A DNA stretch of 64,000 nt from the NCBI RefSeq assembly GCF_040686855.1, contig NZ_JBFBOG010000002.1, positions 868,001 through 932,000 on the forward strand, in the 5' to 3' direction. Below, in pieces: positions 17,970-24,935 of the stretch (its first letter is position 1; the number at the start of each line of letters is the position of its first letter). This DNA is from Leifsonia sp040686855. Its GTDB lineage: Bacteria > Actinomycetota > Actinomycetes > Actinomycetales > Microbacteriaceae. The position numbers and the translations under genes were made by a program. The notes beneath the pieces were generated by a model that was not told where the DNA came from, did not search any database, and saw only the letters and a program-made list of their open reading frames with translations.

Positions 17970-19364
17970 ATGAGCTCGCGCGACCTGGACTCCGTGTCGA
18001 CCGGCTCCGCATCCCCCGACCGCGCGGTGTCCGGCGGCGTCCTGAGCCCGCCGTTCCGCTGGACCAGCATCGGGATGTGCCTGCTCATCATGCTGGCGGC
18101 GTTCGAGGCGCTGGCGGTCACCACGATCATGCCCGCGGTCAGCCGGGAGCTCGATGGGGCGGCGCTCTACGCGTTCGCCTTCGCCGGTCCGCTCGCGGTG
18201 AGCGTGGTCGGCATGGTCGCCGCCGGCGCGTGGGCCGACCGGGGCAATCCGCGCAGCGCGCTGATCGCCTCGGTGGTGCTGTTCGCCGCGGGCCTGCTGC
18301 TGGCGGGCACGGCGCCGACGATGGGGCTGTTCGTGGCGGGTCGCCTCGTCCACGGGCTCGGCGGGGGAGCGCTCACCGTCGTGCTCTACGTGATCGTGGC
18401 GCGGGTGTACCCGCCGCGGCTGCATCCCCGCATCTTCGCCGGCTTCGCAGCCGCGTGGGTGATCCCGTCGCTGATCGGTCCGTTCATCGCCGGCCTCCTC
18501 GCCGAGACGGTCGGCTGGCGGTGGGTGTTCCTCGGTGTCGTGGCGCTGACCGCGCTCGCCATGCTGATGGTCGTGCCGGTGATGCACGGCGTGCTCGAGC
18601 CCCCGGCGGACCCGGCGCCGTTCCGTCCGGCGCGGCTGCTCTGGGCGGTGCTGCTGGCGGCCGCGGTGCTCGCGCTGACGCTCGCAGCGGAGGCGACCGG
18701 GCCGGTCCAGTGGGTCGTGCCGGTGGTCGCCGCCGTGCTGGCCGCGTTCGCTCTCCGCCCGCTGGTGCCGCGGGGTGTGCTGCTCGGTCGGCGCGGGCTG
18801 CCGAGCGTGATCCTCATGCGCGCGATCGTGGCCGGGACGTTCTTCGCGTCCGAGGTGTACGTGCCCCTTCTGCTCGTCACCGAGTACGGCCAGTCGGCGG
18901 CGGTCGCCGGACTGGCGCTGACCGCGGCCGGGCTGACCTGGTCGGCGGCGTCCTGGGTGCAGGGCCACTTCCCGCGCATCGGCAACCGGCTCGCCGCCCG
19001 GCTCGGCGCGCTCGGGCTGACGATCGCGCTCGCGGCGCTGATCGCGACCGCGGTGTGGCACCTGAGCCCGGCCGTCGCCGTGATCGCCTGGGCCTTCGCG
19101 GGCGGCGGGATGGGCATCCTCTACCCACGGCTCGGCGTGCTGACCCTCGAGTACTCGACCGACGACGACCAGGGCTTCAACAGCTCGGCCCTGTCGATCT
19201 CCGACGCGACCGGGTCGGCTGTGGCGCTGGCGGCGACGGCCATCGTCTTCGCGGCGCTGCGGGAGGCGGGGGGCGGGTGGCCGTTCGTCGGCGCGTTCGC
19301 CGTGTCCGCGCTGCTGTGCGTACTCGCGTGGCTGGTCGGCCCGCGCATCCTGCGGCGCGCCTGA
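17970..19364 (+). CDS. MFS transporter (DHA2-like multidrug exporter)
   Basis: 464 residues with fourteen or so hydrophobic segments. LLIMLAAFEALAVTTIMPAV is the first helix of drug:H+ antiporters, and GAWADRGNPRSALIA stands at the loop 2-3 motif A position. It would export small lipophilic compounds in exchange for protons. The start at ATG 17970 is chosen because TAGGCT lies exactly seven bases before it, as at other leaderless genes here; the alternative start eight codons earlier lies across that box. It follows the LacI gene by 39 bases. Confidence 0.88.
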   Translation: MSSRDLDSVSTGSASPDRAVSGGVLSPPFRWTSIGMCLLIMLAAFEALAVTTIMPAVSRELDGAALYAFAFAGPLAVSVVGMVAAGAWADRGNPRSALIASVVLFAAGLLLAGTAPTMGLFVAGRLVHGLGGGALTVVLYVIVARVYPPRLHPRIFAGFAAAWVIPSLIGPFIAGLLAETVGWRWVFLGVVALTALAMLMVVPVMHGVLEPPADPAPFRPARLLWAVLLAAAVLALTLAAEATGPVQWVVPVVAAVLAAFALRPLVPRGVLLGRRGLPSVILMRAIVAGTFFASEVYVPLLLVTEYGQSAAVAGLALTAAGLTWSAASWVQGHFPRIGNRLAARLGALGLTIALAALIATAVWHLSPAVAVIAWAFAGGGMGILYPRLGVLTLEYSTDDDQGFNSSALSISDATGSAVALAATAIVFAALREAGGGWPFVGAFAVSALLCVLAWLVGPRILRRA

Positions 19365-19379
19365 CGCTCGTCGGCGTGG

Positions 19380-20072
19380 CTAGCGCGCCAGTCGCTGGAC
19401 GGCGCCGTCCGCCTCCTCGACGATCGCGCGGGTCGCCGCCTCGGCAGCCGCGCCGTCGCCCCGGCGGATCGCCGCCGCAACCTCCTCGTGCAGCCGGATC
19501 GCCTCCGGATTCGCCGTTCCGGGCATGAGGGAGTGCTCCGTCCGCCCGATCAGGGCCTCGGCGACCGCGTCGCTGAGCGCGGCGAACACGGGGTTGCCTG
19601 ACGCCTCCAGCAGCACGCGGTGGAAGTCGCGGTCGTGCGCCAGGTACTCGTCGCGGTTCGCTGAGCGCTGGGTCGCCGACATCCCGACGATCGCCGCCGT
19701 GAGGTCGCCGCATTGTTCGGGTGTCGCGCGCTCCGCGGCGAGCCGGGCGGCGACGGGCTCGACCGCCCGCCGCAGCTCGCTGAGGTCTCCCAGCGCGCGC
19801 ATGCGGTCCGGCCCGGCGAGCCGCCAGCTCAGGATGCGCGGGTCGAGCGCCTGCCACGCGGTCTCCGGCAGCACGACCGTCCCGCGGCGCCGGCGCGCCT
19901 GAACGAGGCCGAGCGATTCCAGTACCCGCAGGCACTCGCGCAGCACCGTGCGCGAGATCCCCAGCCCTTCGGGCGTCAGGACCGTGCCCACCGGGATGTC
20001 ACCCGCGACGATCCGCGCGCCGAGCGAGGCGATGGCCTGCTCGTGCAGGGAACCGGGTGGCGGCTGCGTCAC
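19380..20072 (-). CDS. FadR-type GntR-family regulator of the gluconate locus
   Basis: 230 residues. The N-terminal winged HTH (SLHEQAIASLGARIVAGDIP, ISRTVLRECLRVLESLGLV) is followed by the helical FCD ligand domain (AHDRDFHRVLLEASGN with metal-binding Asp/His and IRLHEEVAAAIRRGD). It is divergent from gntP-gntK, 116 bases apart, so it very probably represses them and responds to gluconate or a derivative. GTG 20072 has GATAAT six bases upstream and a -35 candidate TTGCGG 17 bases before that. This indicates a leaderless message. Confidence 0.88.
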   Translation of the reverse strand: MTQPPPGSLHEQAIASLGARIVAGDIPVGTVLTPEGLGISRTVLRECLRVLESLGLVQARRRRGTVVLPETAWQALDPRILSWRLAGPDRMRALGDLSELRRAVEPVAARLAAERATPEQCGDLTAAIVGMSATQRSANRDEYLAHDRDFHRVLLEASGNPVFAALSDAVAEALIGRTEHSLMPGTANPEAIRLHEEVAAAIRRGDGAAAEAATRAIVEEADGAVQRLAR

Positions 20073-20078
20073 CCCTTC

Positions 20079-20107
20079 ATTATCGACTGTGCGTAATTCG
20101 TCCGCAA
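20079..20107 (-). promoter_or_regulatory. Promoter of the FadR-type regulator, leaderless
   Basis: On the minus strand TTGCGG (plus 20102-20107) and GATAAT (plus 20079-20084) are 17 bp apart. The GTG start begins seven bases after the -10 box, which is where transcription would start. Confidence 0.55.
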
Positions 20108-20120
20108 ATATGAGCACCGA

Positions 20121-20150
20121 TTCGACACAAATCTGATTTATTCCTAGAGT
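20121..20150 (+). promoter_or_regulatory. gntP promoter with internal palindromic operator
   Basis: TTCGAC (20121-20126) and TAGAGT (20145-20150) stand 18 bp apart. The perfect 11-bp palindrome AAATCTGATTT (20129-20139) lies between them. That is a good position for repression by the divergent FadR-type regulator. Confidence 0.5.
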
Positions 20151-20188
20151 GATCCCTGCCTCATCCGGATTCACGACCAAGGACGTTC

Positions 20189-21619
20189 ATGACCACAGCA
20201 CTTCTCGGGCGCCTCGCTGCCGCCGCGCCCGCCCCCACCCCCGCCCCGGAGCCGACCGGCCCCGAGGGCCAGCTGATCATCGCCGCGCTCGTCGGCATCG
20301 CGGTGATCGTCATCCTGATCACCTGGCTCAAGCTCCACCCGTTCCTGTCGCTGCTGCTCGGCTCGCTCGTGGCCGGCCTCGCGGCGGGCATGGCGGCCGA
20401 CAAGGCGATCGCCAGCTTCATCACCGGCTTCGGCAACACGATGGGCAGCGTCGGCGTGCTCATCGGCCTCGGTGCGATGTACGGCAAGCTGCTCGCCGAC
20501 TCCGGCGGCGCCGACCGGATCGTCGACACGCTGGTCTCGCGCACCAGCGCCCGGATGCTCCCGTGGACCATGGGCGCGGTCGGCGCGATCATCGGCCTGC
20601 CGATGTTCTTCGAGGTCGGCCTCGTGCTGCTGATGCCGGTGATCATCCTGGTGACCCGCCGCTCCGGCCTGCCGCTCATGCGCATCGCGCTGCCGACGCT
20701 CGCGGGCCTCTCGGCGATGCACGGCCTGGTCCCGCCGCACCCGGGTCCGCTGGTCGCCATCGGCGCGCTGGGCGCGAACCTCGGACTGACCCTGGCCTTC
20801 GGCGTCATCGTCGCCATCCCGGCCATCGCGATCGCCGGCCCGCTGTTCAGCCGTGTCGCCGCACGGTGGGTGCCGGCGGGCGTCCCCGCGCTGTTCGTCG
20901 CGGACGAGGCCGAGAAGGCCGGCGCTCGCCGCCGTCCGTCGTTCGCCGCCGCGCTGATCAGCATCCTGCTGCCCGTCGTGCTCATGCTGGGCAAGGCCGT
21001 CGCCGACATCGCGACGCCGGCCGACGCCGCGCCGGTCTGGAAGGTCGTGCTCGACTTCCTCGGCACCCCGGTCATCGCGCTGACCGTCGCCGTGCTGGCC
21101 GGTCTGCTCCTCCTGGGCCTGGGCGGCGGGATGGACCGCAAGGCCATGCAGAACAGCCTCAGCGCCTCCCTTCCTCCGATCGCGGGCATCCTGCTCATCG
21201 TTGGCGCGGGTGGCGGCTTCAAGCAGGTGCTGGTCGACACCGGCATCGGTCAGGTCATCGCGGGATGGGCGACCGGCGCGAGCGGGATCGTCGTGCTGCT
21301 CCTCGCCTGGACGGTCGCGGCCCTCATCCGCGTCGCCACCGGCTCGGCGACCGTCGCGACGGTGACCGCGGCCGGCATCCTCCTGCCGCTCACCGAGCAC
21401 CTGTCGACCCCGATGGTCTCGCTCATGGTCCTCGCGATCGGTGCCGGCTCGGTGTTCCTGTCGCACGTCAACGACGCTGGCTTCTGGCTGGTGAAGGAGT
21501 ACCTGGGTCTCAGCATCCCGCAGACGCTGAAGAGCTGGACCGTGCTCGAGTGCCTGATCTCGGTCGTCGGCCTGGCCGGCGTCCTGATCGTGAGCCTGTT
21601 CGTCGGCGGCCTCGGATGA
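20189..21619 (+). CDS. gntP: Gluconate:H+ symporter, GntP family
   Basis: 476 residues with about twelve to fourteen membrane segments. Family landmarks include GFGNTMGSVGVLIGLGAMYGK, GLPMFFEVGLVLLMPVI, GLVPPHPGPLVA and LSHVNDAGFWLVKEYLG. It imports gluconate or a related aldonate with protons at the cytoplasmic membrane. The Ala/Pro-rich N-terminus (residues 9-24) is a soluble lead-in. The stop overlaps the start of gntK in ATGA, so the two are translationally coupled. The divergent FadR-type gene likely controls both. Confidence 0.94.
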   Translation: MTTALLGRLAAAAPAPTPAPEPTGPEGQLIIAALVGIAVIVILITWLKLHPFLSLLLGSLVAGLAAGMAADKAIASFITGFGNTMGSVGVLIGLGAMYGKLLADSGGADRIVDTLVSRTSARMLPWTMGAVGAIIGLPMFFEVGLVLLMPVIILVTRRSGLPLMRIALPTLAGLSAMHGLVPPHPGPLVAIGALGANLGLTLAFGVIVAIPAIAIAGPLFSRVAARWVPAGVPALFVADEAEKAGARRRPSFAAALISILLPVVLMLGKAVADIATPADAAPVWKVVLDFLGTPVIALTVAVLAGLLLLGLGGGMDRKAMQNSLSASLPPIAGILLIVGAGGGFKQVLVDTGIGQVIAGWATGASGIVVLLLAWTVAALIRVATGSATVATVTAAGILLPLTEHLSTPMVSLMVLAIGAGSVFLSHVNDAGFWLVKEYLGLSIPQTLKSWTVLECLISVVGLAGVLIVSLFVGGLG

Positions 21620-22125
21620 CGCCGGTGCGCGCGGTCGTCGTGATGGGCGTCGCGGGGTGCGGCAAGTCCACGGTCGCCGCCCTCGTCGCAGCCCGGCTCG
21701 GGTGGGAGCTGCTGGAGGGCGACGCCCTTCACCCCGCGGCCAACGTCGAGCGGATGGGCGCGGGGATCCCGCTCACCGACGAGGACCGCGCGCCCTGGCT
21801 CGCCTCCATCGCGTCGTGGATGGGGGAGCGCCGGCCGGTCGTGGTGGCCTGCTCGGCCCTCACCCGCCGCTACCGGGATGTTCTCCGGGCGGACGACGTG
21901 CTGTTCGTGCACCTCACCGGCTCGCCCGACCTGCTGGGGGATCGCCTGGCCGCGCGCGAGCACCACTTCATGAAGGCGGGCATGCTGCAGAGTCAGCTGG
22001 CCCTGCTGGAGCCGCCGGCGCACGACGAGCGCCACCTGACGCTCGACATCGACGCGACGCCGGCCGAGCTGGCCGAGCGGGTGGCGGCGGCGCTGGCCGA
22101 GAGGGACCGCGTCGCCGTCGGCTGA
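21616..22125 (+). CDS. gntK: Gluconokinase
   Basis: 169 residues, the normal size of the small GntK type. The P-loop GVAGCGKST is near residue 9, then GDALHPAANVERMGAGIPLTDEDRAPW carries the gluconate-binding region, and REHHFMKAGMLQSQLALLEP is the family's C-terminal signature. It phosphorylates gluconate to 6-phosphogluconate, feeding the pentose phosphate pathway. Its ATG shares bases with the gntP stop (ATGA). It ends two bases before the stop of the convergent xylB gene. Confidence 0.95.
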   Translation: MTPVRAVVVMGVAGCGKSTVAALVAARLGWELLEGDALHPAANVERMGAGIPLTDEDRAPWLASIASWMGERRPVVVACSALTRRYRDVLRADDVLFVHLTGSPDLLGDRLAAREHHFMKAGMLQSQLALLEPPAHDERHLTLDIDATPAELAERVAAALAERDRVAVG

Positions 22126-22127
22126 AC

Positions 22128-23558
22128 TCAGGAGCGGGCGGCGGCGTACTGCTCGCGGATGACCGGGCGCGTGTCGACGGGCAGGGTCGCGGCGGTCTCG
22201 ACCGTCCACGACGGGCGTGTGCCGGTCAGCGCCCAGGCCGCCTGCACCGCTCCGCCGTCGGCGACGTACTCGCCGGGTGACGGCACCTCGACCGGCGCGT
22301 CGAAGACCTGCGCGGCGACCTGTGCGACCGCCGGGTTCTGCGCCGCGCCGCCGATGAGCAGGATGCGGCGCTCGCGGACCCCGACGGAGCGCACGGCGTC
22401 GAGGCCGTCGGCCAGCCCGCACAGCATCCCCTCGATGGCGGCGCGCGCCAGGTTCGCGGGGATCGTCGACGCCAGGGTGAGGCCGTGGACGCTCGCCTTC
22501 GCATCCGGCAGGTTCGGCGTCCGCTCACCTTCGAAGTACGGCACGAGCACGACGCCGCCGGAGCCGGGCTCCGCGGTCAGCGCCAGCTCGGCGAGCCGGT
22601 CGAAGTCGACCGACAGGAGACCGGCGATGGAGCCCAGCACGCGCGCGGCGTTGAGGGTCGCGATCAGCGGAAGGGAGACCCCGGACGCGTCGGCGAAGCC
22701 GGCGACGGTGCCCGAGGGATCGGCGACGGGCTGCTCGGTCACGGCGAAGACGGTGCCGGAGGTCCCGATCGAGACGACCACGTCGCCTTCGGCGGCGCCG
22801 AGTCCGAGGGCGGCGCCCGCGTTGTCGCCCGCGCCCGGACCGACGAGCACGCCGGACGGCGTACGGCCGGCGGCCTCCGACGGTCCCAGCACGCGGGGGA
22901 GCACCACGGCGTCCCCGTCGCCCGAACCGGCCTCGCGGCCCGGGCGCCCGAGCGCCCGCTCGAACAGGTCGGGGTCGTACGCCCCGGTCGCCGCACCCCA
23001 GTACGCCGTGCCGCTCGCATCCGAGCGGTCGGTGGTCAGCGCCTCCAGATCCGGCCCGAGCTCGCTCTCGTCCGCGGGCCCGTAGCCCCGCAGGCGCCAG
23101 GTCAGCCAGTCGTGCGGGAGCGCGACCGCGGCGACCCGCGCCGCGTTCTCCGGTTCCGCACCCCGCAGCCAGCGCAGCTTCGTCGCGGTGAAGGACGCGA
23201 CCGGCACCACGCCGACGCGGCGCGCGTACTCGTCCGCGCCGACCTCGTCGATCAGGTCGCGGGCCGCCTGCGCCGAGCGGGTGTCGTTCCAGAGCAGGGC
23301 GTCGCGGATGACGCGGCCCTCCGCATCCAGCACCACCATGCCGTGCTGCTGACCGGCGATCGAGATCGCGTCCACATCGTCCAGCCCGCCCGCTGCCGCG
23401 AGGGCATCCTGCAGCGCGGACCACCACGCGGCCGGGTCGACCTCCGTGCCGTCGGGATGCGCGGCACGCCCCGAGCGCACGAGCGCGCCCGTCTCGAGGT
23501 CGCGCACGACCACCTTGCAGCTCTGGGTCGACGAGTCGACTCCCGCAACCAGCGTCAT
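22128..23558 (-). CDS. xylB: Xylulokinase
   Basis: 476 residues of the FGGY kinase family. Phosphate-loop VAGVDSSTQSCKVVV is at the N-terminus, AGQQHGMVVLD binds substrate, and the C-terminal lobe has VSIGTSGTVFAV and LLIGGAAQNPAVAQV. It phosphorylates D-xylulose to xylulose 5-phosphate in the cytoplasm. The ATG is preceded by GGAAGGAAGAGA. It follows xylA by 104 bases on the same strand, and a large stem-loop fills that gap. Together the two convert xylose to a pentose phosphate intermediate. Confidence 0.95.
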   Translation of the reverse strand: MTLVAGVDSSTQSCKVVVRDLETGALVRSGRAAHPDGTEVDPAAWWSALQDALAAAGGLDDVDAISIAGQQHGMVVLDAEGRVIRDALLWNDTRSAQAARDLIDEVGADEYARRVGVVPVASFTATKLRWLRGAEPENAARVAAVALPHDWLTWRLRGYGPADESELGPDLEALTTDRSDASGTAYWGAATGAYDPDLFERALGRPGREAGSGDGDAVVLPRVLGPSEAAGRTPSGVLVGPGAGDNAGAALGLGAAEGDVVVSIGTSGTVFAVTEQPVADPSGTVAGFADASGVSLPLIATLNAARVLGSIAGLLSVDFDRLAELALTAEPGSGGVVLVPYFEGERTPNLPDAKASVHGLTLASTIPANLARAAIEGMLCGLADGLDAVRSVGVRERRILLIGGAAQNPAVAQVAAQVFDAPVEVPSPGEYVADGGAVQAAWALTGTRPSWTVETAATLPVDTRPVIREQYAAARS

Positions 23559-23592
23559 CTCGCTGTCTCTTCCTTCCACGGGTCGAACGAGT

Positions 23593-23648
23593 GAAGTGCA
23601 CGTCGTTGCGGCCGACACGCCGGTCGGATGCGCAACGACGTGCACTTC
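23593..23648. repeat. Large stem-loop between xylA and xylB
   Basis: Two perfect 18-bp arms (23593-23610 and 23631-23648) begin GAAGTGCACG and end CGTGCACTTC. A nested CCGAC/GTCGG stem lies inside the 20-base loop. It could terminate, attenuate or protect the xylA transcript and so set the xylA to xylB ratio. It may also be a dispersed palindromic repeat. Confidence 0.75.
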
Positions 23649-23662
23649 GAGGGGTTCAGCGG

Positions 23663-24853
23663 TCAGCGGGCGCCCAGCAGGTGCTCGAGAGCCAGCTGCT
23701 GCAGGCGCACGAAGCCGAAGCCCTTCGCGCCGAAGTACGCGCTCGGGTCGAAGTCCTCGTAGGCGCTGCGGTCGGAGAGCAGGTCGTCGTACGTCTCGCC
23801 GTCGGCCAGGGTCGGACGCGACAGCTCGATCACGCGGGACGCCTCCAGCTGCTCCTGCACCTCGGGGTCGGCGCGGAACGCCTGCGCACGCTCCTTGAGG
23901 AGCAGGTAGGTGCGCATGTTCGCGGCCGCCGAGTCCCAGACGCCGGTGATGTCCTCGGTGCGGGAGGGCTTGTAGTCGAAGTGACGCGGGCCGTCGTAGG
24001 CCGGGCCGCCGTCGGCGCCGCCGTTCTCGAGGAGGTCGACCAGAGCGAATGCGTTCTGCAGGTCGCCGTGGCCGAAGACGAGGTCCTGGTCGTACTTGAT
24101 GCCGCGCTGCCCGTTGAGGTCGATGTGGTAAAGCTTGCCGTGGTACAGCGCCTGGGCGATGCCGGCGGCGAAGTTGAGGCCCGCCATCTGCTCGTGGCCG
24201 ACCTCGGGGTTGAGGCCGACGAGCTCCGGGCGCTCCAGCGAGTTGATGAACGCCAGCGCGTGGCCGACGGTCGGGAGCAGGATGTCGCCGCGCGGCTCGT
24301 TCGGCTTCGGCTCGATGGCGAAGCGGATGTCGTAGCCCTTGTCGGTGACGTAGTCGCCGAGCAGGTTCACGGCCTCGCGGTAGCGCTCGAGCGCGGCGCG
24401 GATGTCCTTCGCCGCGTCGTATTCGGCGCCCTCGCGGCCGCCCCACATGACGAACGTCTTGGCGCCGAGCTCGGCCGCCAGGTCGAGGTTGCGCAGCACC
24501 TTGCGGAGCGCGAAGCGACGCACGGCGCGGTCGTTGGAGGTGAAGCCGCCGTCCTTGAAGACCGGTGCCGAGAACAGGTTCGTGGTCACCATCGGCACGA
24601 TGATGCCGGTGTCGGCGAGGGCCTGCTTGAGGCGGTCGATCTGCTTCTGGCGCTCGGCGTCGGTCGAGCCGAACGCGAAGAGGTCGTCGTCGTGGAAGGT
24701 GAGGCCGTAGGCGCCGAGCTCGTCGAGCTTGTGCACCGCCTCGACCACGTCGAGCTGGGGGCGGGTGGGGCCGCCGAACGGGTCGGTGCCGTTGTAGCCG
24801 ATGGTCCACAGACCGAACGAGAACTTGTCGGCGCGGGTGGGGGTGAGGCTCAT
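23663..24853 (-). CDS. xylA: Xylose isomerase
   Basis: 396 residues, typical of the short class I actinobacterial enzyme. LTFHDDDLFAFG near residue 50 holds the catalytic histidine and aspartate, FVMWGGREGAEYDA and IEPKPNEPRGDILL give metal ligands, and GLNPEVGHEQMAGLNF and HIDLNGQ supply the rest. It interconverts D-xylose and D-xylulose using two Mg2+ or Mn2+ ions. GAAGGAAC precedes ATG 24853. A palindromic operator candidate and a -10 box lie 27-49 bases upstream, so it has its own regulated promoter besides any read-through from the GH3 gene. Confidence 0.97.
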   Translation of the reverse strand: MSLTPTRADKFSFGLWTIGYNGTDPFGGPTRPQLDVVEAVHKLDELGAYGLTFHDDDLFAFGSTDAERQKQIDRLKQALADTGIIVPMVTTNLFSAPVFKDGGFTSNDRAVRRFALRKVLRNLDLAAELGAKTFVMWGGREGAEYDAAKDIRAALERYREAVNLLGDYVTDKGYDIRFAIEPKPNEPRGDILLPTVGHALAFINSLERPELVGLNPEVGHEQMAGLNFAAGIAQALYHGKLYHIDLNGQRGIKYDQDLVFGHGDLQNAFALVDLLENGGADGGPAYDGPRHFDYKPSRTEDITGVWDSAAANMRTYLLLKERAQAFRADPEVQEQLEASRVIELSRPTLADGETYDDLLSDRSAYEDFDPSAYFGAKGFGFVRLQQLALEHLLGAR

Positions 24854-24879
24854 GGATGTTCCTTCAGCGTCGTCGGTGA

Positions 24880-24902
24880 TTTGTTGTTTCAATAAACTTA
24901 TA
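24880..24902 (-). promoter_or_regulatory. Candidate ROK/XylR operator and -10 box of xylA
   Basis: The 17-bp element at 24880-24896 reads, on the minus strand, TTTATTG-AAA-CAACAAA: two seven-base arms that match at six positions. This AT-rich form is typical of ROK-family XylR boxes. TATAAG (plus 24897-24902) abuts it as the -10. The ROK gene at 36933 is the best candidate regulator. Confidence 0.6.
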
Positions 24903-24935
24903 CCGCACGGAGGCGTGCAGCGCGAGAGTTGAGGC

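Noticed and set aside
23559..24809. In-frame extension of xylB through the xylA region
   Set aside because: xylA is unmistakable in another frame there; the extension has no conserved sequence and xylB has its own start with a good ribosome site.
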